The notes under the pieces: generated by a model
The model's input: the letters and a program-made list of their open reading frames with translations, nothing else
Databases searched by the model: none
What the model was told of the DNA's origin: nothing
Part shown: in pieces, positions 11,272 through 21,768 of the stretch
Layout: every line of letters starts with the position of its first letter
Numbering within the stretch: the first letter of the stretch is position 1
DNA from: Azolla pinnata
Taxonomy: Eukaryota > Streptophyta > Polypodiopsida > Salviniales > Salviniaceae
Reading direction: 5' to 3'
Assembly: GCA_037176905.1 (NCBI GenBank)
Contig: JBBBWG010005002.1
Location: 1 to 43,167 of the forward strand
DNA length: 43,167 bases
Program-made: the position numbers and the translations under genes

Positions 11272-11600
11272 TATACGCTTTCTTTTTTTTCCCTTTCTTT
11301 TTAATAAACATATGTTTGTATTAAAACAACATGACAATACAAAAAAACCCTCACTTCCTTTCCATTCTCTTATCGCGATGTTCACAGTACATAAAATATA
11401 TCTTTTTTCTTTTTTTCTTTTTTTCCATAAACGTATGTTTGTATTAAAACAACATGACAATACAAAAAAAACATTCACTTCCTTTCCATTCTCTTATTAT
11501 GATGTTTATAGTACATGAAATATATCTTTCTTTCTTTTTTTTTTCCGTAAATGTACATTTGTATTAAAATAACATGACAATACAAAAAACCCTTGTTTAC
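11272..11600 (+). repeat. 120-123-bp tandem triplication
   Basis: Three copies are anchored by TA(T/C)(G/A)TTTGTATTAAAA at 11311, 11434 and 11554. Each copy has a T/C-rich head, then ACATGACAATACAAAAA and, in the first two, CACTTCCTTTCCATTCTC. Divergence between copies is modest, so the triplication is not very recent. Confidence 0.9.
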
Positions 11601-11610
11601 TTACTTTCTT

Positions 11611-11655
<45 letters not shown>

Positions 11656-11999
11656 TTTCACAATGCACGTCGCTTAGCATAATTGAATAAGTTGTAGAAG
11701 CCGACAAACAAGGCACCAAATTTGGCGAGATCTTGACTCTCTCTCTCTCTCTCTCTCTCCGTGTGATGGTGAGAAATAATTGCTAGAAGCCAATTCTCTC
11801 TTTTCAGCCACGCAATAATGGATCACACGTGCTCTTTTGTACGAATCTCTGTGTCCATCTCGATCCTTCGCTGCTTTTCCGGCCAATCCAAGCTCCGGCC
11901 AGTGCCGCCAACTTTATCCTACCTTCTCGATATGGCTGGAAAGAGCACTCCCCCAACTGGAAGGAAGAAATACGTTATTAGCGTGTTCTCAAATGCCCC

Positions 12000-12564
12000 A
12001 GATGCAGCTTCGAACTCTCAGAGGCTCCGACAACGTCGAGAACCTGCCGAGTGCATCCCCTTGATGAGCCAACCGGATGTCCGATCGATGGATCTCGCGA
12101 GCGACAGAGGATCGCATTCCGTGGACGAAGTGGTCCTCGAAGGTGCCCTCGATTTCCATGCACAGATCCGTTGCGATGGGATTCCTCATGTCGTGCTTGC
12201 AAGATCGGCGGAATCACGGCTTTGATTTTGCATCACATGTTCTTCTTCCCTTTCCGACATGTGTGATTCGAGGCTCCCGTTGCGTAGACCGTGGATACTG
12301 CGGTTTGCTTTCAGATGACTTTGTCCACTTGCAATGGGAGCTTGAAGCACGGAACTGGGGCTCGACGTAATCCAGGAAAAGTTACAGCTCTTCTTTGGGG
12401 TGAAAGGAAGAACCAACCACACAACACTTCGAGCTGAAGCAACAGCACAACTCACAGAAACCTCGCTCCGATACCAAATGTTGGGGTCATCGATTTCGCG
12501 CTCATCTGCTGATATCTTGCGCCAGAATCATGAAGCAGATCCAGAAGAAGAGAACAGGAGTCGG

Positions 12565-12607
<43 letters not shown>

Positions 12608-12620
12608 CCAGATAAGGCAC
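12000..12620 (-). mobile_element. Remnant of an LTR retroelement: LTR edge plus primer-binding-like site, minus strand
   Basis: On the minus strand the order is CCCCAACA (an LTR 3' end, plus-strand 12479-12486) followed at once by TTTGGTATCGGAGCGAGG. The GGTATCGGAGC part (within 12461-12475) resembles the initiator-Met-tRNA primer site TGGTATCAGAGC. The LTR would extend to higher coordinates and the internal region to lower ones. No second terminal repeat and no clear gag-pol reading were found, so this is a broken fossil, perhaps of the Copia or TRIM type. A (GAT)n run at about 12565-12607 lies in the LTR-side sequence. Confidence 0.35.
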
Positions 12621-12800
12621 TAAACGAAAACATTCAAGCTCTTTGATACCCATACTATTGAGAATGCCCCAACAACCACCACATTCATTTTGTCCCTTGT
12701 ATCTTGTATCAGTATCGGTACCTACATCTATAGAGTGCCCATTTTTGTTTTTGTTTTTTTTTTTGGCGAAAAAAGGAAACGCTTCTCTCTTTTGTTTGAT

Positions 12801-12808
12801 TATAAATA
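12801..12808 (+). promoter_or_regulatory. TATA box candidate for the allene oxide cyclase gene
   Basis: TATAAATA lies at 12801-12808, about 690 bases before the ATG at 13494. Transcription would start near 12830-12840, which places the whole 27-bp repeat block in the 5' leader. The match is canonical, but there is no other evidence for the start site. Confidence 0.5.
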
Positions 12809-12944
12809 GAAAGAAAGCAAAGATCCGTCTATTATGTATTTTGCAATCGCATGCATTCATCAATCCCCCCACAATCTCCTCACATTTTTCACAACTTCGC
12901 CCTCAAAACCCAAGAGATTTCGGCTTCCTAATCTCCACTGCCCT

Positions 12945-13490
12945 GCAATTCGCCCACCAAACCAAAGAGATCTTCTCTCCTAATCTCCAGTTCCCTGCAA
13001 TTCGCCCACATTAAGATTCTGAACTAATTCGCCCACATTAAGCTTCTGAACTAATTCGCCCACATTCAGCTTTCACAAATTCGCCCACATTAAGTTCCTC
13101 AACTAAGAATTCGCCCACTGAACTAATTCGCCCACATTAAGCTTCCACAAATTCGCCCACGTTAAGCTTCTGAACTAATTCCCGCACATTAAGCTTCTGA
13201 ACTGATTCGCCCACATTAAGCTTCTGAACTAATTCGCCCACATTAAGCCTCTGAACTGATTCGCCCACAGTAAGCTTCTGAACTAATTCGCCCACATTAA
13301 GCTTCTGAACTGATTCGCCCACAGTAAGCTCCCACAAGTTCGCCCACAGTAAGCTTCAAACGATTCCCCCACAAAACCTCAACGAAATCGCCCACTAGCT
13401 CCTACAATTCGCCCACAAGCAGCTGCAACCAATTCGCCCACAAGCTTTCAAACGATTCGCGCACAAGCTGCAACAAATTCGCCCACCACG
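12945..13490 (+). repeat. 27-bp degenerate minisatellite (TTCGCCCAC units) before the AOC start codon
   Basis: About twenty copies of TTCGCCCAC (or one-base variants such as TTCCCGCAC) occur, most followed by ATTAAGCTTCTGAACTAA at a 27-base period in the middle (13020-13340). Spacing is looser at both ends. The block stops four bases before the ATG of the allene oxide cyclase gene, so it is probably leader sequence. Since 27 is divisible by three, the minus strand shows a false 9-residue protein repeat. Confidence 0.92.
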
Positions 13491-13493
13491 ACA

Positions 13494-15724
13494 ATGATGA
13501 TGATGCATTGCCCCGCAAGCCTCCAGCTAGCCACCGCCGCTAAGAGCTCCTCCAATTCGCCCCAAATTGTGCTTCTTATCCGTAGTGTTGCTTCCGCCAT
13601 AGCACCCAGATCGAATTCCCTGGCCTGTAGCAGCAGCAGCAGTGGTGGTGGTGGTGGTGGTAGTAGTTGGAGAGGAAGAAATAGTCCTAGCAATGGCGGT
13701 TACAACGCTAGCTGCAGGATCCATAGCCTCCAGCCCATCATCCATCCATCGTCGCTGTCGTGGAGCCCTCGCCGCCATGTTCACACCATGGCCCTCGAGC
13801 CAAAGTCAAGGTCAAGGTCAAGGTCAATGTCAAGGTCAAGGTCAAGCTCAATCCCAGGTGAATAGTATGTTAATGTGGTGTGTAGGGATGATGGGTGATG
13901 CCATATTGATGTTTGTGCTGAATGATGGTGGATGATTTGATTGATCGGATAGGAGGAGAGATTAGGTCACGGTTTGATGTGCATTGTGCATTGTGCATTT
14001 GGAGATGAGAGACAATGTATGTATGCATGCATGCATGTATGTGTGTGTGCATGTATGTATGTATGTATGCATGCATGCATGTATGTGTGCGTGCATGTAT
14101 GTATGTATGTATGCATGCATGCGTGCGTATGAATGTATGAATGTGTGTGCGCGTGAATGTGTGTGTGTGTGTATGTGTGTGTGTGAATGCATGAATGTAT
14201 GCGTGCATATGCGTATGTGTATGTATGTATGTATGATGTGTATGATGTGAGCTCTGTGCATTGTGTGTATGATGTCTGTGCGTATGTATGTATGTATGTA
14301 TGCATGTATGTATGCATGTATGCATGCATGCATGTATCTATCTATGTATGCATGCATGCATGTATGCATGTGTGTATGTGTGTGTGGGTGTATGGGTGTA
14401 TGTGTGTGTATGTGTATGTATGTATGTATGATGTGTGTCTATTGTGCATGATGTGCAGAGGATGGTGGTGATGGTGGCCAGGAGGAGGAGGAGGAGGATG
14501 TTCAAGTGATGTATGTGTATGAGATGAATGAGAGGGACAGAGGTAGCCCTGCCTATCTCCCATTCAGCCTCCAGTTTGATCTCCCCAAGTCACTCCTCCC
14601 GAAAGGAGCTCTCGGCGACCTCGTCCCCTTCTCTAACAAGGTAACTTCGCTATATCGATCCTCAACTGAGCATTCTGCCGATAATTGAATCGAATGCCTG
14701 ATCAGGAATCTGTTTAAAAGCAAAAAAACAAACCCTGGAATCTTCTGATGCAGCTATACGACGGGTCGCTGCAGATCAGGCTCGGGATAACTGCAGGCCT
14801 CTGCGTCGTCATCAAGAACTATCCTGACAAACGCGGCGTCCGCTACGAAGCCACCTACAGCTTCTACTTCGGCGATTATGGCCACATCTCGGTGCAGGTG
14901 AGGCACCAGCATTATTGAAAAACTTTTGTCGCTTCCGCACAGAAAGATGCTCCCCATTTTAATTAAGCGATTAAAGGGCGCTTTTAGCTGGCACCCAATC
15001 GAAACCTCTGTGGGAACAAAAAGGTGGCCAGTTCAATGCTTTGATTCATTTAATGAAAGAGAGCTTTGCCTCACCAACAGAATCTTAGCGTTGCCCCAAC
15101 CGCTCGTAACTGCTAATAAATGAAGGAACCAACTCAACGCAGGTGCTTTTAAAGAATGAGAGTCTTGCCTCACCAAGAGAGTCTTAATATAATCTCGGCA
15201 TGTCATAACTTATAATCGATGGGATAAGTAGTCTCTCCTTCTATCTCCAATAAACAATTTAGTAGAATCCTCTCGATCGTGTCACCTTCTCGTCGTGATG
15301 GTCAGGTCTCAAACCTCGGATATTCTTCATCACGGCGATTTCTGGCTGACGGTCGTTCGAGGATTTCTGGCTAACTAAAAATTATGAACAAACTGCAGGT
15401 CTCAAACCTTGGATATTCTTCATCACGGTGATTTCTGGCTAACGAAAAATTCCGAACAAACTGCAGGGGCCGTATCTCACGTTTGAGGATTCATACATCA
15501 CGATAACCGGAGGCACGGGAATATTCACGGGAGTGTATGGCAAAGCGAAGCTGCAGCAGATCGTGTTCCCTTACAAGATCTTCTACACATTCTACCTGCA
15601 GGGGATCGTGAAACTCCCAGAGCAACTGACGAGAGAGCACGTGCCACCGTCGCCCTCGAGCAAGCCTTCCCAGGCAGCTGTCCAATGTCGTCCCAATGCC
15701 GTCGCCCCCAACTTCACTGACTAA
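13494..15724 (+). CDS. AOC: Allene oxide cyclase, plastid-targeted; 4 coding exons
   Basis: Exons: 13494-13857, 14459-14640, 14754-14897, 15467-15724; all introns are GT-AG, the phases close and the product is 315 residues. The enzyme turns the allene oxide made from 13-hydroperoxy-linolenate into cis-(+)-OPDA, the jasmonate precursor, in plastids. Strong family blocks are [77 protein letters not shown] and FYTFYLQG. The residues known from AtAOC2 (Glu23, Asn25, Ser31, Pro32, Asn53, Cys71) are all kept here as E143, N145, S151, P152, N181 and C199. The first ~135 residues are Ser-rich with few acids, fitting a transit peptide, then an acidic [13 protein letters not shown] linker. The start is the first of four ATG codons in a row. 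The loop between P152 and N181 is eight residues longer than in AtAOC2. The exon 1 end is a hexamer repeat coding Ser-Arg. Confidence 0.93.
14015..14440 (+). repeat. TGTA/TGCA microsatellite filling AOC intron 1
   Basis: Most of the 601-base first intron (13858-14458) consists of TGTA, TGCA and TGTG tetranucleotides, broken only by short patches. It is an alternating purine-pyrimidine tract and includes self-complementary TGCATGCATGCA. The His/Thr-rich and Met/Cys/Val-rich open frames across it on both strands are by-products. Confidence 0.96.
15303..15466 (+). repeat. Tandem duplication of the intron 3 end, with a second 3' splice site
   Basis: CAGGTCTCAAACCT(C/T)GGA begins at 15303 and 15396. 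The 37-base piece from GATTTCTGGCTAAC to AACAAACTGCAG occurs at 15362-15398 and 15430-15466. The second copy ends in the AG used before exon 4; the first ends in an identical ACTGCAG, 68 bases upstream. Confidence 0.9.
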
Positions 15725-17440
15725 AATTTTAACCAGAAGTAGCGAAAAACAAAAACAAAAAACAAGAAAGCCTCTGGAGTTGTGCCAGAAGCCGCCATCT
15801 TCCCTCCCAGCTGTATTCCCTTTATTGCCTTCTAGTTCTGCTTGGCCTCTCCGTGCGCCGAATGGCCAACTGCGCAAGTTATATGTGTTTCTTCTTCTTT
15901 TATAGCTTCCATGGGAGATTGTGTGACCCTTTCGCTATAAGTCTTTTGGCATCTCGCTTTCCATATGAACCCCGGAATGTTAAACTACTTCAATAGAATC
16001 CCAATGACAGATCCTAGATAGAACCTTAGCTTTAAATCTTTTCCATCATTCCCAGAAGAGATTCCTTGATCCGCATCTTTTTGCCATGTGAACGAACCAT
16101 CAACACCAATCTACTCCACAGATCCCCCCCAAAAGGAACTGCCATCTTTTAATGGAAGTTTTATGTTTTGGATTATGACTATTTATTTGTAGTATTAGCT
16201 TGTGCTGCTTTAACTAGAATCCTTTTTTATCTTTATCTTCTCTCTCCGAATTGACCATGATCTCTTCCAAACCTCTTCGGCAAGCAATACCCGATGTAAA
16301 CCTGCCTTTATGAACAAGGCAAGGCATCAATAACTTCACTCTTGCTTTGTTTTGTATGCATAGAAGTAATGTTTACAAGATTTTGATAATTAGCCTGTAG
16401 TCAACCCCCAATTGTGAGAGATTTATGTGTCATGCGTCAGCAGAGAGGTAGTTTTTTCTTGTTTGTAAGCCTTCCCCAAATGAAGTTGCCAAAAGTTAGA
16501 ACAATGGATATTTTTTTATTTGGTCCAACAATAGTATACATTTGAACTTCTCCTTTACATGAGCCATTAATTATATATCCCCTCCTTTGATTCTCATTAA
16601 TTCTCATGGAAAGGGTATTAACATCCCTCTAGCTTCCCTATCAATATTTCACCTTCATTTATTGGATATTTCATTTTGCAACATCTAACATGTCTCACGA
16701 CACATAGATTACCAAAAACCTATTTGAATCAAATGCATAGTTGTGCACAGCTAAACCCCATCATTTGAATAACCAAGTCCCAAATACATCACCCACTTGA
16801 ACTGATATGTGAGTAATTAAGATGGAGTTGGTTCCCATTGAAACGAGTGAGTCTATTAGACTAAAAGCAATTGAATGCCACTGAGGCCAAAGAGTGAGTG
16901 ACCAAGATAGAGTTGATCTGTACCAAAATAAGGGAATGAGTGACTAAGATAGAATCAGAATTGTTCATCATCGAAGCAAAGGAACCTTTATTTGAGGAAG
17001 AGGTCTAGTTATCCGATCACTATGAGCCTTCCTTAATTTTTATTGATGTATATTTTAGCCAAAGCTGATTTAAGTGGTTAGGTTGATCTATGTTACATTG
17101 TGTAGCTCTAACCATCATAGCCCGAGGATTATTGAATATCATACTAAGAAAATAAGGAGAAAATATCAGTGAGAACCAATTCGAATGATTAATGGGATAA
17201 TTAGGTGTGTAACTACACCAAATGAGAGAATTCATCTATTGATTGTTTCAATTGACATTGGTTTCAATGTTGGAACACAAGAATTTAATGTTTTTAAGGT
17301 AATTAAGAAGCCAATTATTATTATCTCTTTCTCTTACTTTTTCATTAAATGAATATTTTCCCAACATTTTAGAAATATATCTGTAAAAAATATTTTTTTA
17401 TATTTATAATTAATATTCGTATATTTTATATCTTGATAAA
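15725..17440. other. 3' flank of AOC and AT-rich spacer
   Basis: The 3' UTR of the allene oxide cyclase gene must start here; its end is not identifiable by eye. The rest is AT-rich, with only short frames lacking motifs. I see no further gene. Confidence 0.5.
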
Positions 17441-17464
17441 CATAGAATATGGAGGTAATCCCAC

Positions 17465-17575
17465 ATGGGTTTACCCTTCTATAAGAAAACCCATAATGTG
17501 ATGGGTTTACCCAGAAAAGGTAAACCTACTATGACATTGGGTTTTACTATTTTTTAGGTAAACCCATTTTATCGT
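17465..17575. repeat. Cluster of inverted GGGTTTACC / GGTAAACCC motifs
   Basis: ATGGGTTTACCC occurs near 17465 and 17501. The opposite orientation GGTAAACC occurs near 17520 and GGTAAACCCAT near 17557. The set could fold into a hairpin of about 100 bases. It sits just before the decayed transposase region and might be part of a terminal inverted repeat; no matching right end was found. Confidence 0.5.
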
Positions 17576-17599
17576 GAGTCTACCCTTAACGAATTAGCT

Positions 17600-19300
17600 A
17601 GAGGTGTTGTTAGGTGAGAAAGTGTTAAGTATCAATGATAGATTTAAACACTTTTTCGATAGATTATTAAGATGATCAAATAGACATTTAGAATAACGAA
17701 TGGCCAAACGAATATGATTCTTCTAGTAGTGGTAAGTTATCAGAAGATGATGAGGTAGTTGTAATCTATAATCATCATCATTAGTGTCAAATGAGGCGTA
17801 TCTAGGGTCATCTAGTGAATTAGAAGTTGATGAGGGAAAATAGTTATAAGCCAAACATTTCACATTCAATCAAACATGTTATTAGTTAATGTCTGAGGTC
17901 ATAAGTTGTTATACAACGATCACGATGGATGCTGTAAAATTAGCATGTGATTCATTGAGAGTATAGCTAAAGACAATGACATCATGTAATCGGCTCAAAG
18001 GGAAACTTATGTTGCGTGATGTTAGTGCTCTATATCTTCAATCAAATGTGCAACACACCATCCTTTTTGTTGAGCAGTTGAGATCATTGTTACCACAAGT
18101 GCATATTAACAACTTATTACAAGGAGTCTCAAAGGAACTTTATGCGTATTATGTTATAGTTGAATCGTTAATAGTAAAAATCATGGGATCCCCCTTCTAT
18201 ATACTAAGAAATATCTTAAAGCATGTAATTATATTACGAATGAACAGAAGAATACAAAAGCCTTGCTGACATAATATCTTATCATTTCCATGAAGCTGGG
18301 TGATGTCTTAGGTGAGATTCAAGTGTGATGGAAGTGTCGATTAATCAAGGAAAAAAAAGATATCACTGCAGAAGAATATGTTTGCCATAGATATGGAGCA
18401 TCTCGACGAAGAGGACGAGATATTCGCCGAGCTCGTGTATCTAAGAAGTGTGGCTATGAGTTTTGTGTAGTGGTCATGCAAATAGGTTCAGGTGAATTCA
18501 ATAAGAAAATAATTGTTTGCAGCCCCCACTCAGGTCATGATGTGCTTAGAAATTTTCCTAGGGTGGTGGATGGATGCCTTAATGATCTCTTTGATGTCGA
18601 GTGTGTCAGACATGTTGTGAAAATGTGTCCGTAAACAAAAAATATATTAAATTAATGCATCTACAGTTGACAAAGTTGTATATAGATTTTTCATGCTTCC
18701 CAATGAAATACATAATTGTGCTTGTAAGTTAAACATAAAAAAAAGTTCTCTAATGACGATTGGCGTCTACATTGATAGAAGTAAGAGCATGACCCAAGAA
18801 GTGAAAGTATTATACGTGCTGCCATGTATCCCAAGAGATAAATTGGTCAGAATGCAATTGATAAGTCTTGGTCAGAATACAACGCAATTAAAATGGTGAT
18901 TGAGGAGGATCCTTCAAGTTGGAAGATTGAAAATGGTATTCAAATTTAAATGCATTGTAAAATATTGTTATGTTGGTTTTGGGTGAAAAAGACTGGTAAA
19001 TTACTTACTCCCGAAAGTGTCTTTACTTAAGAGAATCTATTTGTATATTTCTATATGTTGTTTGATGCAATGTCTAACTGAGGAGAGGTTTGATGCTTTA
19101 TACAAAACCATAATAATTGAGTTTAGAGATGTGAAATTTGTTGTTAATCTACTCGAATGTTCATGGTGTAAATTGGGATGTGTTTGGACGTTCACTTATC
19201 ATTCCAAAATATACACTTATCATTCCATCCAAAGAGTAAGTAGTGAAAATATATGCAACTAATTTCAACTTTTAAGAATTATTAGCAATGTTAATTGAAG
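17600..19300 (+). pseudogene. Decayed MULE/FAR1-like transposase
   Basis: Fragments in different plus-strand frames read like a Mutator-type transposase of the SWIM/FAR1 kind. At about 18364-18620 there is a Cys/His DNA-binding part (EEYVCHRYGASRRRGRD, VSKKCGYEFCVVV, SPHSGHDVLRNFP). At about 19040-19262 comes LTEERFDALYKTIIIEF followed by an aromatic stretch and YHSIQRVSSE, which fits the usual transposase end before the SWIM finger (NxTTxRxES-like). The open frame 17976-18269 (97 codons) has no known match but lies in the same remnant. Stops and frame shifts interrupt it throughout, so it cannot be active. The identification is by family resemblance from memory and is moderate. Confidence 0.5.
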
Positions 19301-20444
19301 GTTTATTAATATTTATTAAAGACGTTAATAGGTTGAGTTCTATGAGCTGGAAGTCAAATTCGATTAGTTCAGACCTTACATTAGGGAACTATAAAGTTCT
19401 TTAAAAATGTTACTATAGATAATATCATATCATAATTACTTACTTGTGGACCATTTTTTTGTGACAATTAAAGAAATTAAATGGAATCCAATCCATGATG
19501 TATCTTGTATAAAGGAGGTAGCTTGTGACTAGTAAGAAGTGATGGTGGCAATCATCATAAATGTCATGTTGAACCTGGAGAAAGAAATACTAGTTAACAG
19601 TTAAGTATACACTTTAGTATCTTTGGCAAATTGAGAAAACAGAAAGACTTCCTTTGAACAAAAAGCCAACATCAAGCTATGTGTTGACCCATAAACCACC
19701 AAATTTGGCTACATTCTTGTGTCTTAATCTGGATAAACACAAGGAACATGTCTCAAAATTGAGGAGCTCCACAAACGCTCACATGCTCTTACGATGACCG
19801 TTAACGAAATGCAAATCTTGGTAAGTAATGTGTGTTGTTTTATGCATATTCAATGGTCGACCGAGTGGGGTCATCACGCCATGATCTCGAGCGAACAAAG
19901 CATGCATGGTGGACAGTTATGAGGCAAAACCATTTCACAAGATTTGCTGCCAACATGGCATGCCATTGCGCGTGTATGTATACGTTGATTGCATGCATCG
20001 ATCGATGGTCTCAACAGATGTCGTCGTGGTGGGGAACATCGCATGCGACAAGCGGTTAGCATGCTTCAACTAAGTTTAGCAGAGAAGACATGTTCAGAAG
20101 AGATCTAAGGGTGTCAGTTTCTGTTTCATTGATTAGAGCATGGCGAGATCTAAATGTTGCAGACACAGGGGAAATGAGCCACATTTCCATTGCAAGACGA
20201 CTATTATTATCATCGTCATCACCATCACCATCATCGAGGAGGAATCTCGTGAGAGTCAAGGAAAAGAAGAATCCGTGTAATCCGGACAACTGGGCCACAC
20301 TGTTTACGGATCGAGCTCAGTCTTGTCTCCTTGTTGCCAATAACAAACAGTTCTTCTCCTTCTTCCTCTTTTCTATACCAAGCCAAAATCCTATCATCAG
20401 TTATCGAAGTGTCGACAAACGAGCTCCAGTGAAAACTTTATCAG

Positions 20445-20478
<34 letters not shown>

Positions 20479-20560
20479 CATTCACAATCAGGTCAAAACC
20501 GAGTCACTAGATCCAATAATAAATAGAAATCATCAAAATTAATCGATCGAGACGAAAACG
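19301..20560. other. Spacer, no convincing gene
   Basis: The longest frame (20090-20542, 150 codons, plus) consists largely of Ser runs from an ATC/ACC microsatellite and a Val-Cys run from a GT microsatellite near 20450-20476. It has no recognisable domain and I do not call it a gene. Confidence 0.5.
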
Positions 20561-20579
20561 ATTCGTGTTTATTGATCGA

Positions 20580-21500
20580 TAGGCGAAATTGCAAAATTAC
20601 AAAATTACGTTTTAACACCCACCAAAACTAGAAATTACAAGTTCACGCCTAGTTTTTTAAAAGTAATGTGTAAACGGTCGATTAACGCCAAACCAGTACT
20701 TGCGAGCTTAATCATCGTCATGTTAACTAATCGATTAACCCTCAGTTCATGGATCGACAATCAATTATCACATTAATCGATTAATCGGATTTTAAGAGGG
20801 CTACGATTTGTTCATCGAATATAGCACGGGAACCGATCAGGATCAATTAGTGAGAAGCGAGATTGGGAATAAAATCAATTAACGTTCTATTAGCGGAATT
20901 GAATTGGGTGTTAATTTTTAGTGGAAGAGAACAGTTGGCGTTTTACTTTGTAATTTCTGATTTCAGCAGGCGTTAAAATGTAGCTTATAAATTTGTAACC
21001 TATAATTATTATTCTTTTGTTTTGCTTAATTTTGTGGTCCCAGATTCGAAAAGAAAAACAGTTAGATTAAAAAAAAGCTGGAATTTTCGAATTAAAGGAA
21101 GAGAGAGAAAAATAAAAACGCGAAGAAAAAAGCGAAGGAAAAAGGGAGAAAAAAGGGACGCAAAAAGAAAAGGAAAACGCGGATAAATTAAAGGAAAAAG
21201 AGAAGAAAAAAAGCCGCCAAATCAAAAAGGCAAAAAGAAAAAGGGCCGCAATAAATTTGCACGGAATTATTATTATTTCTTTTTTGGAAGAAACGCGGGA
21301 AAAAGCGAACGAAAATTTAATTTTCAATAAAGTGTTTGTGGGGAAAAAAAGGGGCCGCAATTTCAATTCGCGAAAGGTCTTATTATTTATTATTATGGGA
21401 AAATTACCGAAAAAAAAAGAGCGCCTAGCAAAATTACAGATTACATTTTAACGCCTATCAGAACTAGATAGAAATCACAAATTAACGCCTAGTTCTAAAG
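20580..21500. repeat. Family of three ~70-80-bp repeats, one inverted
   Basis: A segment with the core AAATTAC...TTTTAACGCC...AAATTACAA...ACGCCTAGTT occurs at about 20580-20675 (plus) and 21420-21500 (plus), and in reverse complement at about 20938-21003 (GCAGGCGTTAAAATGTA). Between the second and third copies lies a very A/G-rich stretch (21045-21240). Confidence 0.75.
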
Positions 21501-21768
21501 ATCGACGCCGCAGTCGATCGATCGATCGATCGACGCCGGATCAAGCAGCCGCGAATTCAACCGGCATCAAATCAGACGATCGATTGAGGCCTGATCACTC
21601 GACGAAAGCCAAGTTACGGCGTCGATCTCGATCGATCTCGATCGACCGATCGGATTCCAGAATGACCCAGCTTTAGCCGGCCGAATGCAAAATGCAGAGG
21701 AAGCGAATCGAGATCGGGATCGAGGAGCGGGGGAAGCGATTTTTACGGAACGGAACCAAATACCAGCG

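Noticed and set aside
13137-13337. Minus-strand 66-codon repeat protein (VQKLNVGEL units)
   Set aside because: By-product of the 27-bp leader minisatellite, whose period is a multiple of three.
13642-13935. Alternative plus-strand frame with Gln-Gly run as AOC exon 1
   Set aside because: It ends at the donor in phase 0, while exon 2 needs one base carried over; only the frame from 13494 joins in phase.
13870-14369. His/Thr-rich frames on the minus strand and Met/Cys/Val-rich frames on the plus strand
   Set aside because: Translations of the TGTA/TGCA microsatellite inside AOC intron 1.
20090-20542. 150-codon plus-strand frame
   Set aside because: Composed partly of microsatellite-coded Ser and Val-Cys runs, with no domain and no supporting context.
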